DNA of 64,000 bases from Streptomyces pseudovenezuelae (GCF_001513955.1 NZ_KQ948149.1:32202-96201); one strand, 5' to 3'; counted from the stretch's first letter, positions 8,896 to 17,627 are shown. Notes: a model not told the origin generated them from the letters alone. Numbers and translations are program-made.

Positions 8896-8963
8896 GGTGC
8901 CTGCGGCGGCCTGTTTCGGTTTGGTGGGGGCTTGTGTAGCGCGTGCGGGTGGGGTGGTGGGTC

Positions 8964-9073
8964 GGGGACGGGGTGGGGGGTGTCCGTCCTCGGTCCGGCG
9001 GTTCGGTCCATTGCAAAAGGGGCTCGGTGACGGACGCCGGCCGCTGCGGGCGGACACCCCCCACCCCGTCCCC
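8964..9073. repeat. Perfect 23-bp inverted repeat, 64-bp spacer
   Basis: The arm at 8964-8986 (begins GGGGACGGGG, ends GGTGTCCG) is the exact reverse complement of 9051-9073. The intervening 64 bp hold no gene. It is too widely spaced for a simple terminator and could be a degenerate miniature mobile element. Confidence 0.7.
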
Positions 9074-9157
9074 TTGCCGCCGTACGCGGCCAACGGTTCC
9101 GTCGTGGCGCACGGTCCAATGAACGGCTCGGCCCTGGCGCCGCTGACTGCACCCGCT

Positions 9158-9188
9158 AGGGGCGCGGGGAACTGCGCGACCAGCCCCC
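9158..9188 (+). repeat. REP-like element, copy 2
   Basis: Contains core GGGGCGCGGGGAACTGCGCG followed by ACCAGCCCCC. The ends (GGGG / CCCC) are complementary, so the unit can fold into a hairpin. Confidence 0.75.
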
Positions 9189-9259
9189 ACCGGCCCGCAC
9201 TCGCAACACGACCTCAGGTGGCGCACGGTCCGTAGTAGCGCCGGTGGCTGTAGCTCCTC

Positions 9260-9287
9260 AGGGGCGCGGGGAACTGCGCGACCAGCC
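9260..9287 (+). repeat. REP-like element, copy 3
   Basis: Same core as copy 2, about 100 bp further on, ending ACCAGCCA. Together with the shared upstream GTGGCGCACGGTCC word, it looks like a tandem duplication of a ~110-bp unit. Confidence 0.75.
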
Positions 9288-9361
9288 ACGACGGACGCGC
9301 AGCCGCACCACGACCGAACTCTGTACCCCCATAGGCGCCCTGCTCAAGCCCAGCGCAGTCG

Positions 9362-10579
9362 TCACGCGCTGTCTACCGAGGCCTCCGGGAGGCGGGACTT
9401 GGTGTCCGGGGGCCTTGGGGAATCGCGGTGGGCCGTGAGTTTTGTTGCCAGGGGTTCTGTGTAGCGGGCCGTGAGGGGGCCGAGGATGACCAGGATGAGG
9501 ACGTAGGCCGTGGCCAGGGGGCCTAGGGAGGGTTCTATGCCGGCCGAGACGGCCAGGCCCGCGATAACGATCGAGAACTCGCCGCGGGCGACCAGTGCGC
9601 CGCCCGCGCGCCAGCGGCCCTTGGGGGAGATGCCGGCGCGGCGGGCCGCCCAGTAGCCCGTGGCGATCTTTGTGGCTGCCGTGACCAGGGCCAGTGCGAG
9701 GGCGGGGAGCAGGACCGGGGGGATGCTCGCCGGGTCGGTGTGGAGGCCGAAGAAGACGAAGAAGACCGCGGCGAAGAGGTCGCGCAGGGGGTTCAGGAGC
9801 GTGTGGGCGCCCTCGGCCACCTCTCCCGAGAGGGCTATGCCGACGAGGAACGCGCCCACGGCCGCCGATACCTGGAGTTGCTGGGCCACGCCTGCCACCA
9901 GGATCGTCAGGCCGAGGACGACCAGCAGGAGCTTCTCCGGGTCGTCGCTCGACACGAAACGGGAGATCAGGCGGCCGTAGCGGACCGCTGTGAAGAGGAC
10001 CAGGCCGGCCGCGCCCAGGGCGATCGCCAGGGTCAGGCTTCCGGCCAGCAGGCCCGCTCCGGCGACGAGGGCGGTGACGATCGGCAGGTACACCGCCATC
10101 GCCAGGTCCTCCAGGACCAGGACGCTGAGGATGACCGGGGTCTCCCTGTTGCCGACCCGGCCCAGGTCGCCGAGGACCTTCGCTATGACGCCCGAGGAGG
10201 AGATCCAGGTGACGCCCGCCAGGACCACCGCGGCCACCGGGCCCCAGCCGAGCAGCAGGGCGGCCGCCGCTCCCGGGAGGGCGTTGAGGGCGCCGTCGAC
10301 CAGGCCCGAGGGGTAGTGGGCCTTGAGGTTGGTGACCAGGTCGCCGGCCGAGTACTCGAGGCCGAGCATCAGGAGGAGCAGGATGACGCCTATCTCGGCG
10401 CCTATCGAGACGAACTCCTCGCTGGCGCCCAGGGGGAGCAGACCGCCCTCGCCGAAGGCCAGGCCGGCCAGGAGGTAGAGGGGGATGGGGGAGAGGCGGA
10501 AACGGGCGGCGAAACGGCCGAGGAGGCCCAGGCCGAGGATGATCGAGCCGAACTCGATCAGGAGGACCGCGGAGTGCAC
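9362..10579 (-). CDS. CPA2 cation:proton antiporter (KefB/KhtU-like)
   Basis: Monovalent cation/H+ antiporter of the CPA2 family (405 aa) with about 12 membrane segments and no attached RCK domain. Visible family features include an early GLGLLGRFAARFRLSPIPLY region, and the core GVILLLLMLGLEYS. The discontinuous-helix region around SSSGVIAKVLGDLG and SVLVLEDLAMAVYLP carries the conserved acidic residue. GTG 10579 has a GGGAG site and lies 4 nt after the upstream gene's stop. That upstream RCK_C protein makes a KhtTU-like pair, in which the cytoplasmic subunit gates K+ efflux. The exact ion is inferred. Confidence 0.87.
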   Translation of the reverse strand: MHSAVLLIEFGSIILGLGLLGRFAARFRLSPIPLYLLAGLAFGEGGLLPLGASEEFVSIGAEIGVILLLLMLGLEYSAGDLVTNLKAHYPSGLVDGALNALPGAAAALLLGWGPVAAVVLAGVTWISSSGVIAKVLGDLGRVGNRETPVILSVLVLEDLAMAVYLPIVTALVAGAGLLAGSLTLAIALGAAGLVLFTAVRYGRLISRFVSSDDPEKLLLVVLGLTILVAGVAQQLQVSAAVGAFLVGIALSGEVAEGAHTLLNPLRDLFAAVFFVFFGLHTDPASIPPVLLPALALALVTAATKIATGYWAARRAGISPKGRWRAGGALVARGEFSIVIAGLAVSAGIEPSLGPLATAYVLILVILGPLTARYTEPLATKLTAHRDSPRPPDTKSRLPEASVDSA

Positions 10580-10583
10580 GCGT

Positions 10584-11069
10584 TCACTCCCGCCCGAGGA
10601 CGGCCGCGGCGGCGTCCACGCCCTCGCGGGTGCCCACGACGATCAGGATGTCGCCGCCCGCCAGGCGGAAGTCCGGCGCGGGGGACGGGATCGCCTCGGC
10701 CCGGCGCAGGGCCGCCACGACGGAGGCGCCCGTGTCGGTGCGCATCCTCGTGTCGCCGAGGACCCGGCCGTTCCAGCGGGAGCCGGCCGCCACCTCGATG
10801 CGCTCGGCCACCAGGCCCAGGTCGGAGGCGTAGAGGAGGCTCGCGCTGTGGTGGGAGGGCTTCAGCGCGTCGATCAGGGCGCCCGCCTCGGAGCCGGTCA
10901 GACGCAGCGACTGCGCGCAGGAGTCGGGGTCGTCGGCCCGGTACACGCTCACCGTGCGGGCACCGTCGCGGTGCGCCACCACGGACAGATGGCGGTCCTC
11001 GCGGGTCATGAGGTCGTACTGGACCCCGATTCCCGGCAGCGGCGTCGCCCTCAGGCGTGGAGCAGACAC
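10584..11069 (-). CDS. TrkA-C (RCK_C) regulatory subunit of antiporter, KhtT-like
   Basis: Cytoplasmic regulatory protein (161 aa). The C-terminal half has the RCK_C pattern GRVLGDTRMRTDTGASVVAA and DFRLAGGDILIVVGTREGV, as in KhtT/TrkA-C proteins that bind nucleotides or ions and open the linked antiporter. The N-terminal half resembles the KhtT N-domain. GTG 11069 (VSAPRLRATPLPG) is chosen because it has GGGGAAGAAAC just upstream. It is co-transcribed with the antiporter (4-nt gap) and divergent from a two-component system. Confidence 0.83.
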   Translation of the reverse strand: MSAPRLRATPLPGIGVQYDLMTREDRHLSVVAHRDGARTVSVYRADDPDSCAQSLRLTGSEAGALIDALKPSHHSASLLYASDLGLVAERIEVAAGSRWNGRVLGDTRMRTDTGASVVAALRRAEAIPSPAPDFRLAGGDILIVVGTREGVDAAAAVLGRE

Positions 11070-11109
11070 GTTTCTTCCCCTTGTGGTTCGAGTGATCACG
11101 GGTGCCGGG

Positions 11110-11143
11110 TTCGCATGCTGCCAGGCCCCCGTACGGTGGCGAT
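11110..11143 (+). promoter_or_regulatory. Candidate leaderless promoter of the NarL-type kinase gene
   Basis: TTCGCA (11110-11115) and TACGGT (11132-11137) are 16 nt apart, and the -10 box ends exactly 6 nt before ATG 11144. No ribosome-binding site is present, so transcription probably starts at the ATG. Confidence 0.5.
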
Positions 11144-12178
11144 ATGGGTGACGTGACGGATATACGCGAGCGGCCGGGACCGGCGAGGCTGGGGCCTCGG
11201 GTGCCGTACGGGAGGAGTGAGGGCAGGGCCGTGTCGCTGTTCTGGCGGATCTTCTCGCTCAACGCCGCGGGCCTCGTCGTCGCCGCCGCGCTGCTGCTGG
11301 GGCCGGTCACCGTGTCGACTCCCGTGCGGCGGGGAGAGGCCGTCGTCGTTCTCGGCGGGCTGGTGCTGCTGCTGGTCGCCAACGCCCTGGTGCTGCGGGT
11401 CGGACTCGTGCCGCTCCAGCGGCTGGGGCGGGCCATGGCCGCCGCCGATCTGCTGCGGCCCGGGGTGCGGGCCCCCGTCTCCGGTCCCTCCGAGACAGCC
11501 GCTCTGATCACGACGTACAACACCATGCTCGACCGGCTGGAGGCCGAGCGGGCGACCGGCGCGGCCCACGCGCTCTCCGCGCAGGAACGGGAACGGCATC
11601 GCATCGCGCGCGAGCTGCACGACGAGGTGGGCCAGACGCTGACCGCCGTGCTGTTGCAGCTCAAGAGGGTCGCCGACCGGGCACCGCAGGAGCTGCGGGA
11701 GGAAGTGGGACAGGCACAGGAGGCCACCCGGGCCGGGCTCGACGAGATCCGCCGGATCGCGCGGCGGCTGCGGCCGGGGGTGCTGGAGGAGCTCGGGCTG
11801 TCGAGCGCCCTGCGGTCCCTCGCGGCCGAGTTCACGACGCACGGGCTGACCGTGCGCCATCACGTCGGCGGCGATCTGCCCCGGCTGACCGAGGAGTCGG
11901 AACTGGTGGTCTACCGGGTGGCCCAGGAGGGGCTCACGAACACCGCGCGGCACTCTGCCGCCGACCGCGCCGAAGTCCGGCTCCAGCCGGTCGAGGGGGG
12001 AGTCGAGCTCCTCGTGCGGGACAACGGCAAGGGGCTGGGCGGGGCGCCCGACGGGGCCGGGATCCAGGGCATGCGGGAGCGGGCGCTGCTGGTCGGGGCG
12101 GTTTTCTCGGTGGGGCCCGGGCCCGGTCGGGGGACGGATGTGCGGTTGCGGATACCGGCCCCGGCGGGGGTGCGCTGA
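11144..12178 (+). CDS. NarL-type sensor histidine kinase
   Basis: Membrane sensor kinase (344 aa) with two hydrophobic helices (~residues 30-65 and 68-90) and a HAMP-like linker. A HisKA_3 dimerisation domain carries the H-box ERHRIARELHDEVGQ, followed by an HATPase with ITEESE-like/N-box VYRVAQEGLTNTARHS, DNGKGLGG and GIQGMRERA. The sensor part is minimal, so the stimulus is probably membrane-borne. ATG 11144 fits a leaderless promoter. A GTG at 11231 with GGGCAGGG upstream is an alternative that would remove 29 residues. Its stop overlaps the following regulator's ATG (TGATG), so the two are translationally coupled. Confidence 0.86.
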   Translation: MGDVTDIRERPGPARLGPRVPYGRSEGRAVSLFWRIFSLNAAGLVVAAALLLGPVTVSTPVRRGEAVVVLGGLVLLLVANALVLRVGLVPLQRLGRAMAAADLLRPGVRAPVSGPSETAALITTYNTMLDRLEAERATGAAHALSAQERERHRIARELHDEVGQTLTAVLLQLKRVADRAPQELREEVGQAQEATRAGLDEIRRIARRLRPGVLEELGLSSALRSLAAEFTTHGLTVRHHVGGDLPRLTEESELVVYRVAQEGLTNTARHSAADRAEVRLQPVEGGVELLVRDNGKGLGGAPDGAGIQGMRERALLVGAVFSVGPGPGRGTDVRLRIPAPAGVR

Positions 12179-12831
12179 TGCCGGAGCCGACCCGTGTCCT
12201 GCTGGCCGACGACCACACCCTCGTACGGCGAGGGGTCCGGCTGATCCTGGAGGGGGAGCCGGACCTCACGGTCGTGGCCGAGGCGGGGGACGGCGCCGAG
12301 GCGGTCGAGCTGGCACGCGCGCGTGAGGTCGATCTGGCCGTGCTGGACATCGCGATGCCCCGGATGACGGGACTGCAGGCGGCCCGTGAGCTGTCCCGGC
12401 GGCTTCCGGACCTGCGGATCCTGATCCTGACGATGTACGACAACGAGCAGTACTTCTTCGAGGCGCTCAAGGCCGGGGCCAGCGGCTACGTGCTCAAGTC
12501 CGTCGCGGACCGCGATCTCGTCGAGGCGTGCCGGGCCGCCGTGCGCGACGAGTCCTTCGTCTACCCCGGGGCGGAGCGGGCCCTCGTCCGCTCCTACCTC
12601 GACCGGCTGCACCGCGGTGACGACCTGCCCACGCGGGCCGTCACCGAGCGCGAGGAGGAGATCCTCAAGCTGGTCGCCGAGGGGCACACCACGAAGGAGA
12701 TCGGCGAGCTGCTGTTCATCAGCGCGAAGACCGTCGAGCGGCACCGGGCGAACCTGCTGCACAAGCTGGGGATGCGGGACCGGCTGGAGCTGACCCGGTA
12801 CGCGATACGGGCCGGGCTCATCGATCCCTGA
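12178..12831 (+). CDS. NarL/FixJ-family response regulator
   Basis: LuxR-type response regulator (217 aa). The receiver has DD (LLADDHTLV), phospho-acceptor Asp in LAVLDIAMPRMTGL, and Lys in GYVLKSVAD. The C-terminal GerE helix-turn-helix is EREEEILKLVAEGHTTKEI followed by SAKTVERHRANLLHKLGM. It starts one base into the kinase stop codon, forming a cognate pair. Its 3' end overlaps the convergent Excalibur gene by 14 bp. Targets are unknown; the adjacent antiporter operon is a candidate from position alone. Confidence 0.88.
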   Translation: MPEPTRVLLADDHTLVRRGVRLILEGEPDLTVVAEAGDGAEAVELARAREVDLAVLDIAMPRMTGLQAARELSRRLPDLRILILTMYDNEQYFFEALKAGASGYVLKSVADRDLVEACRAAVRDESFVYPGAERALVRSYLDRLHRGDDLPTRAVTEREEEILKLVAEGHTTKEIGELLFISAKTVERHRANLLHKLGMRDRLELTRYAIRAGLIDP

Positions 12832-13282
12832 GACGGGCGGGCGGGTGCGTGGCACGACGCCGCCGCACCACGTAGGCGCCCGCGAGGCCGACCCCGCCGA
12901 CTGCCAGGGCCACCCCGATCGCCCGCTCGAAACCCGCCGGGCCCACGCTGCCGCCGGACCCGCCCTGGACACCCAGCGTCGGCAGCGGCGAGGTGAGCGG
13001 AGTGGCGGGCGTCGAGAGGGGCGTGGAGAGGGGCGTGGCGGCGCTCACGACGGCGGTGTCCCTGCGCGGCAGCACCTCACAGGCGATGCCGTCGTCGGGA
13101 CCCTGGTCCTCGTCGAGCCGGTTGGGGTCGCTGCGGTCGCGGTCGAACTGCGCCTGCGCGTCCTCCTGGTAGGCGAAGTCGGCGCAGTCCAGGTCGCCTT
13201 GGGCGTGGGCGATGCCGGTCAGCGGTCCGGCGGTGGCCAGGACGGCCAGCGCGGCGCCGGTGAGCGTGGTGCGTATTGCCAT
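12818..13282 (-). CDS. Secreted Excalibur calcium-binding domain protein
   Basis: Small exported protein (154 aa). It has a Sec signal peptide ending near GIAHAQG, then an Excalibur-type motif: DCADF at the start and DQGPDDGIACE at the end. These supply the paired cysteines and the DxDxDGxxCE-like calcium loop, although the acidic positions are only partly canonical. A Thr/Ser/Pro-rich stretch follows, then a C-terminal membrane helix and an RRRR tail, which suggest cell-surface anchoring. There is no LPxTG motif. Function is unknown; the family is extracellular. Confidence 0.75.
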   Translation of the reverse strand: MAIRTTLTGAALAVLATAGPLTGIAHAQGDLDCADFAYQEDAQAQFDRDRSDPNRLDEDQGPDDGIACEVLPRRDTAVVSAATPLSTPLSTPATPLTSPLPTLGVQGGSGGSVGPAGFERAIGVALAVGGVGLAGAYVVRRRRATHPPARLRDR

Positions 13283-13380
13283 GGGTCGTGCCTTTCGGGC
13301 GGGGCCGGAACAGCCGTCACCGCGAATCTAGGGACGCGCCCGGCATCCGGCCCGTGGAGCTGGGCCGAACGGGCGCGCCG

Positions 13381-16269
13381 TCACAGGAGCGCGTCCCAGT
13401 CCTCGTCGAAGTCCGCGGGGTTCAGGAACAGCACGTCCGCCGGCTCGGCCGCGCCCCGCAGGGACTGTTCCGTCCAGATGCACTTGCCCGTGGGCGTGTA
13501 ACGGGCGCCCCAGCGGGAGGAGAGCGCCGAGATGAGCTGGAGGCCCCGGCCGCCCTCGTCGGTGTCCGCTGCGTGTCGGATACGGGGCATGGTCTGACTG
13601 CCGTCGTAGACCTCGCAGATCAGCACGGTGGTGTGCAGCAGGCGCAGCCGGACCGGGCCGCGGGCGTGTCGGACGACATTGCCCACCAGTTCGCTGACCA
13701 GGAGTTCCGTGGTGGGGGACAGGTCGTCCAGGTCCCAGGCCGCGAGCTGTTCGCGGACATGCCGGCGGGCCTGGCTCGCCGCCTTGGGGTCGTCGTGCAG
13801 GGACCAGGCGGCCATCCGGTCGGCCGGCAGCGCGTGCAGCCGGGCCACCAGGAACGCCGCGTCGTCGGCCGCCTGTTGGTCCGCCGGCAGCAGCCCGGCC
13901 GTCAGTCTGTCGCACAGGCGCTCAAGGTCCACGGCGGTCCCGTCGGCGTGGGCGGCGCCCAGCAGTCGCGCCAGCTCGGCCATGCCCTCGTCGATCTCCC
14001 GCTTCGCCGACTCCACCAGCCCGTCGGTGTACAGCACGAGCAGACTGCCCTCGGGCACCTCCAACTCGGCCGTCTCGAACGGCGGCTTGGCCGCGCCCAG
14101 CGGGGGATCGGCCTCCGGTTCGGGGAAGTGCACGGTTCCGTCGGGCCGTACCAGCGCGGGCGGCGGATGGCCGGCCCGGGCGATGGAACAGACCCGGGTC
14201 GTCGGGTCGTAGAGCGCGTACAGACAGGTGGCGTACGACGTCTCGCCCATGCCGCCGACGATGTCGTTGAGGTGGCCGAGGATCTCGCCGGGCGGCAGCT
14301 CCAGGTCGGCCAGGGTGTGCACCGCGGTGCGCAGCCGGCCCATGGTGGCCGCCTCCGGCAGGCCGTGGCCCATCACGTCCCCGACGACCAGCGCGACCTG
14401 TCCGCCGGACAGCGGGATGATGTCGTACCAGTCGCCGCCCACGTCCGCGCCCTGGCCGGCCGGCAGGTAGCGGGCGGCCGCCGTGCACGCGGGCAGGTCG
14501 GGCAGTGCCTGGGGGAGCAGGCTGCGCTGGAGTTCCCGGGACCGGGTGTGCTCGGCGTCGTAGAGCCGGGCCCGCTCCAGGGACTGGGCGACGAGGGCGG
14601 TGATCGTGGTGAGCAGGGCGCGTTCCTCGTCGTCGAGGACCCGGGGCCGGTCGAAGGAGACCACGCAGACGCCGAAGGTGCGCCCGGACGCCGTCAGCGG
14701 CAGGAACGCCCAGGACTTCTTTTCGCCGAGGGTGGGGAAGTCGGCCAGTGCGGGATAGCGGGTGGCGTACTCGCGCGCCGAGGAGACGAACAGCGGGAGG
14801 CCGGAGGCGATCGTGTCCCAGGCGGGGTCGCCGGTCGATGCCCGACGGCGGCTGTCGAGGAGGGCCACGAAGTCCCGGGGGTAGCCGACCGCGCCGACGT
14901 GATGGAGCCGGTCGCCCTCGCTGACCTGGACCATCAGCCCGGAGGCGGCGAACGGCGGCAGCACCCGGCGGGCGACGGCGTCCACCACGTCCCGGGAGGT
15001 CGTCGCCTTGGCGAGCTCGGTGGTCAGCTCGGCGATCCGCACCGCCCGCTCGGCCGCGGCCCGTTCCGCCGCGTGCCGTTCCTGGGCGAGCCGGCGCTTC
15101 TCCGTGACGTCCTGGAAGTAGAGGGTGCGCCCGTCGGGTCCCGGCACCAGCCGTACGTGCAGCCGCCGCCGGCAGTCCGCGAGGTACACGTCGAACCCGG
15201 CGGGCTTCTCCTCGGCCCCGGCCGCCAGACAGCTCTCCTTCAGGCCCGGGACCTGGCGGGTGGCCGGCAGGTCCCACAGCAGGCGTCCGAACAGCTCCTC
15301 CTCGGAGAAGCCGAGGAAGCGTTCCGCCTCCAGGTTGGCGAAGGTGATCCGCCACTCGTCGTCCACCGCGAGGAAGCCGTCGCTCATGTGCCGCAGGGCC
15401 CTGCTGAGGGCGTCCCGGGCGGTGCGGGACTCGTTGCTCTCCCAGCCCACCCCGATCATCCGCAGGGGCTCGCCCTGCTCGTCGTAGGTCGCCCGGCCAC
15501 GGGCCTGCGTCCAGCCCCAGGTGCCGTCCAGGCGCCGTACCCGGTACTCGGCCTCGTAGACGGAGTGGTCGAGGATCGCCCGCTGCGCCGCCGCCAGGGT
15601 GGGGGCCAGGTCGTCGGGGTGGACGATCCGCATCCAGTTGTCGATCCGGCCGGTGAAGTCGGCGGGGCGGGTGCCGTACAGCGCGAGGGCCGCCTCGTCC
15701 CAGATCAGGTCGCCGTTGCGGATGTCCCAGTCCCACGAGCCGACCTGGACCTCCTTCAGGGCCTGCCGCAGCCGCTCGCCGCTCGGCTCCGCCTGGGCGG
15801 GCCCCGACGGCGGCGGTGCCTGGGCCATCCGGTCCTCGGTCCAGGCGACGACGTCCCGCAGGAAGTCCCAGTGCTCGGGGGTGGGTTCGCCCTCCTCGCC
15901 GGCCAGGACGGTCAGCGCGCCGATGCTGCGCCGGCCGCTGAACACCGGGAGGGCGGCGAGGCCGGTGCCGGGCCAGGGGTCCTCCTGCGGCGGGCCCTGG
16001 GGCAGCGGCACCCAGACTCCCCTGCCCTGCTGGAGCGCGCGGGCCGGGGCCAGGGGGCCCTCCTGGTCGACGATCTCCCAGGAGCGGGTGAGGGCGGGCG
16101 GCAGGCCGACGGACGACACCAGGCGCAGGGCGGACATCGGGCCGCGCAGGTGCACGGTCCCGCCGAGCGCGCTCAGCTCACCGACCGCGTGCCCGAGCGC
16201 CAGCCGGAAGACCTCGCTCTCCGTCGCACCTGGGGTGACCGTGCCGAGGAGAGCGAGCCGCGCGTTCAT
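13381..16269 (-). CDS. SpoIIE/RsbU-type PP2C phosphatase with GAF, PAS and RsbW-like kinase domains
   Basis: Large cytoplasmic stress or development regulator (962 aa). Order: N-terminal GAF-like domain (~20-150), two PAS domains (~165-290 with WDWDIRNGDLIWDE, and ~295-400 with GFLAVDDEWRITFANLEAER), and a coiled segment (~400-430). Next are a GAF domain (~430-570) and the SpoIIE PP2C domain (~590-805, metal motifs GADVGGDWYD and VGDVMGHG, later LYTDGLVES). Last is an HATPase_c anti-sigma kinase domain (~820-945, N-box LVSELVGNVVRHA and GGRGLQL). Proteins of this layout dephosphorylate anti-anti-sigma factors and phosphorylate or bind partners in SigF/SigB-like switches. No sigma factor gene is nearby, so its partner lies elsewhere. 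Confidence 0.9.
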   Translation of the reverse strand: MNARLALLGTVTPGATESEVFRLALGHAVGELSALGGTVHLRGPMSALRLVSSVGLPPALTRSWEIVDQEGPLAPARALQQGRGVWVPLPQGPPQEDPWPGTGLAALPVFSGRRSIGALTVLAGEEGEPTPEHWDFLRDVVAWTEDRMAQAPPPSGPAQAEPSGERLRQALKEVQVGSWDWDIRNGDLIWDEAALALYGTRPADFTGRIDNWMRIVHPDDLAPTLAAAQRAILDHSVYEAEYRVRRLDGTWGWTQARGRATYDEQGEPLRMIGVGWESNESRTARDALSRALRHMSDGFLAVDDEWRITFANLEAERFLGFSEEELFGRLLWDLPATRQVPGLKESCLAAGAEEKPAGFDVYLADCRRRLHVRLVPGPDGRTLYFQDVTEKRRLAQERHAAERAAAERAVRIAELTTELAKATTSRDVVDAVARRVLPPFAASGLMVQVSEGDRLHHVGAVGYPRDFVALLDSRRRASTGDPAWDTIASGLPLFVSSAREYATRYPALADFPTLGEKKSWAFLPLTASGRTFGVCVVSFDRPRVLDDEERALLTTITALVAQSLERARLYDAEHTRSRELQRSLLPQALPDLPACTAAARYLPAGQGADVGGDWYDIIPLSGGQVALVVGDVMGHGLPEAATMGRLRTAVHTLADLELPPGEILGHLNDIVGGMGETSYATCLYALYDPTTRVCSIARAGHPPPALVRPDGTVHFPEPEADPPLGAAKPPFETAELEVPEGSLLVLYTDGLVESAKREIDEGMAELARLLGAAHADGTAVDLERLCDRLTAGLLPADQQAADDAAFLVARLHALPADRMAAWSLHDDPKAASQARRHVREQLAAWDLDDLSPTTELLVSELVGNVVRHARGPVRLRLLHTTVLICEVYDGSQTMPRIRHAADTDEGGRGLQLISALSSRWGARYTPTGKCIWTEQSLRGAAEPADVLFLNPADFDEDWDALL

Positions 16270-16437
16270 GGAGGGAACTTATCGTTCCCGTTTCCTGTCG
16301 AAACCTGATTCACCGTTTCCGACGAGCTGTTCCTCGCCATTCCCTTACCTCAACTACCCTTGCTCCAGCGGAAGTTGCCGAAGGCTCACCGTGTACCGTG
16401 CCGACGGACCGGGCAGTCTTCGATCATGAGGAACGGC

Positions 16438-17520
16438 ATGGACATCGGTGTCTTCATCCCCATCGGCAACAACGGCTGGCTCATCTCGAAGAGTTCCCCG
16501 CAGTACCTGCCGACCTTCGAGCTCAACAAGGCGGTCGTGCAGAAGGCCGAGGAGCACGGGTTCGACTTCGCCCTCTCGATGATCAAGCTCAAGGGCTTCG
16601 GCGGCGAGACCGAGTTCTGGGACCACTGCCTGGAGTCGTTCACGCTGATGGCGGGGTTGGCCGCGGTCACCGAGCGGATCAGGCTGTACGCCTCCACGCC
16701 GATCCTCGCCCTGCCGCCGGCCATCGTCGCGCGCATGGCGGTCACCGTCGACTCCATCGCCCCCGGACGGTTCGGCGTCAACATCGTCACCGGCTGGGCG
16801 CCCGGCGAGTACGCACAGATGGGCGTGTGGCCCGGCGACGAGCACTTCGGCAACCGGTACGCGCGCGCCGTCGAGTACGTGACGGTGATGAAGGAGCTGT
16901 GGAGCGAGGGCGTCAGCAACTTCAAGGGCGAGTTCTACGCGATGGACGACTGCGTGCTCTCGCCGCGTCCGGCGAACGGGCACATCGACATCGTGGCCGC
17001 CGGGCAGAGCGGCACGGGGATGCGGTTCGCCGCCGGGCACGCCGACTACAACTTCATCCTCGGCAGCGGCGTGAACACCCCGCTCGCCTTCGCGGACAGC
17101 GCGGCCACGCTGGTGGAGGCGGCGCGGGAGACCGGCCGGGACGTCGGTGCGCTGTCCCTGTTCATGGTCATCGCCGACGAGAGCGACGAGGCCGCCCGCG
17201 CGAAGTGGCAGGACTACCACGACAACGCCGACCTGGCCGCGCTGGCCTACATGGCGGGGGAGTCGGCCACGGACACCAGCGCCGACGACTCCTCAACGGC
17301 CCGCACCATCGTGCTGCCCGAGGGCGCCGTGAACTTCAACATGGGCACGCTCGTCGGGTCGTACGAGAGTGTCGCGCGCATGCTGGACGAGATCGCCGGG
17401 GTGGAAGGCACCAAGGGGATCATGCTGGTGTTCGACGACTTCATCGAGGGGATCGAGCGGTTCGGGACGCGGATCCAACCGTTGATGCGGTCGCGGGAGG
17501 GGCGCGTGTCGGTGGGCTGA
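16438..17520 (+). CDS. rutA: RutA-like pyrimidine monooxygenase (LLM flavin-dependent)
   Basis: Luciferase-like flavin monooxygenase (360 aa) that closely follows E. coli RutA as I recall it: IGVFIPIGNNGWLIS, PTFELNKAVVQKAE, FDFALSMIKLKGFGG and NMGTLVGSYESVARMLDE. RutA opens the uracil ring between N3 and C4 with FMNH2 and O2. ATG 16438 is preferred to ATG 16426, because GAGGAACGGC lies directly before it. No other rut gene (rutB-G) is present in the window, and the flavin reductase RutF would have to be encoded elsewhere. It is monocistronic, followed by a hexamer repeat, a REP-like copy and a hairpin. Confidence 0.85.
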   Translation: MDIGVFIPIGNNGWLISKSSPQYLPTFELNKAVVQKAEEHGFDFALSMIKLKGFGGETEFWDHCLESFTLMAGLAAVTERIRLYASTPILALPPAIVARMAVTVDSIAPGRFGVNIVTGWAPGEYAQMGVWPGDEHFGNRYARAVEYVTVMKELWSEGVSNFKGEFYAMDDCVLSPRPANGHIDIVAAGQSGTGMRFAAGHADYNFILGSGVNTPLAFADSAATLVEAARETGRDVGALSLFMVIADESDEAARAKWQDYHDNADLAALAYMAGESATDTSADDSSTARTIVLPEGAVNFNMGTLVGSYESVARMLDEIAGVEGTKGIMLVFDDFIEGIERFGTRIQPLMRSREGRVSVG

Positions 17521-17562
17521 CGGGGCGGGGCCGGGTTCGGTCCGATTGTGGTCCGATTGTGG

Positions 17563-17590
17563 TGCGGGTGCGGGTGCGGGTGCGGGTGCC
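17563..17590 (+). repeat. GCGGGT hexamer microsatellite
   Basis: About four to five tandem copies of GCGGGT following the rutA gene, in a short gene-free stretch. Confidence 0.6.
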
Positions 17591-17597
17591 GGTGAGT

Positions 17598-17627
17598 GGG
17601 GGCTGGTCGCGCAGTTCCCCGCGCCCC
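17598..17627 (-). repeat. REP-like element, copy 4
   Basis: Reverse-oriented full copy of the element seen at 9158 (GGGGGCTGGTCGCGCAGTTC then CCCGCGCCCCT). It lies in the convergent rutA/argG spacer. Confidence 0.75.

Larger units (their letters stand above)
8801..9361. other. Gene-free repeat-rich spacer
   Basis: A 561-bp interval with no convincing gene. It holds one inverted copy and two direct copies of a REP-like element (8875-8895, 9158-9188, 9260-9287), a perfect 23-bp inverted repeat (8964-8986 and 9051-9073), and a repeated GTGGCGCACGGTCC word near 9100 and 9217. The last shows that the two direct copies sit in roughly 110-bp duplicated units. Confidence 0.7.

Noticed and set aside
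13276..16308. 1010-residue plus-strand open frame opposite the SpoIIE-type gene
   Set aside because: Arg/Gly/His-rich translation without domains; a shadow of the real minus-strand gene.
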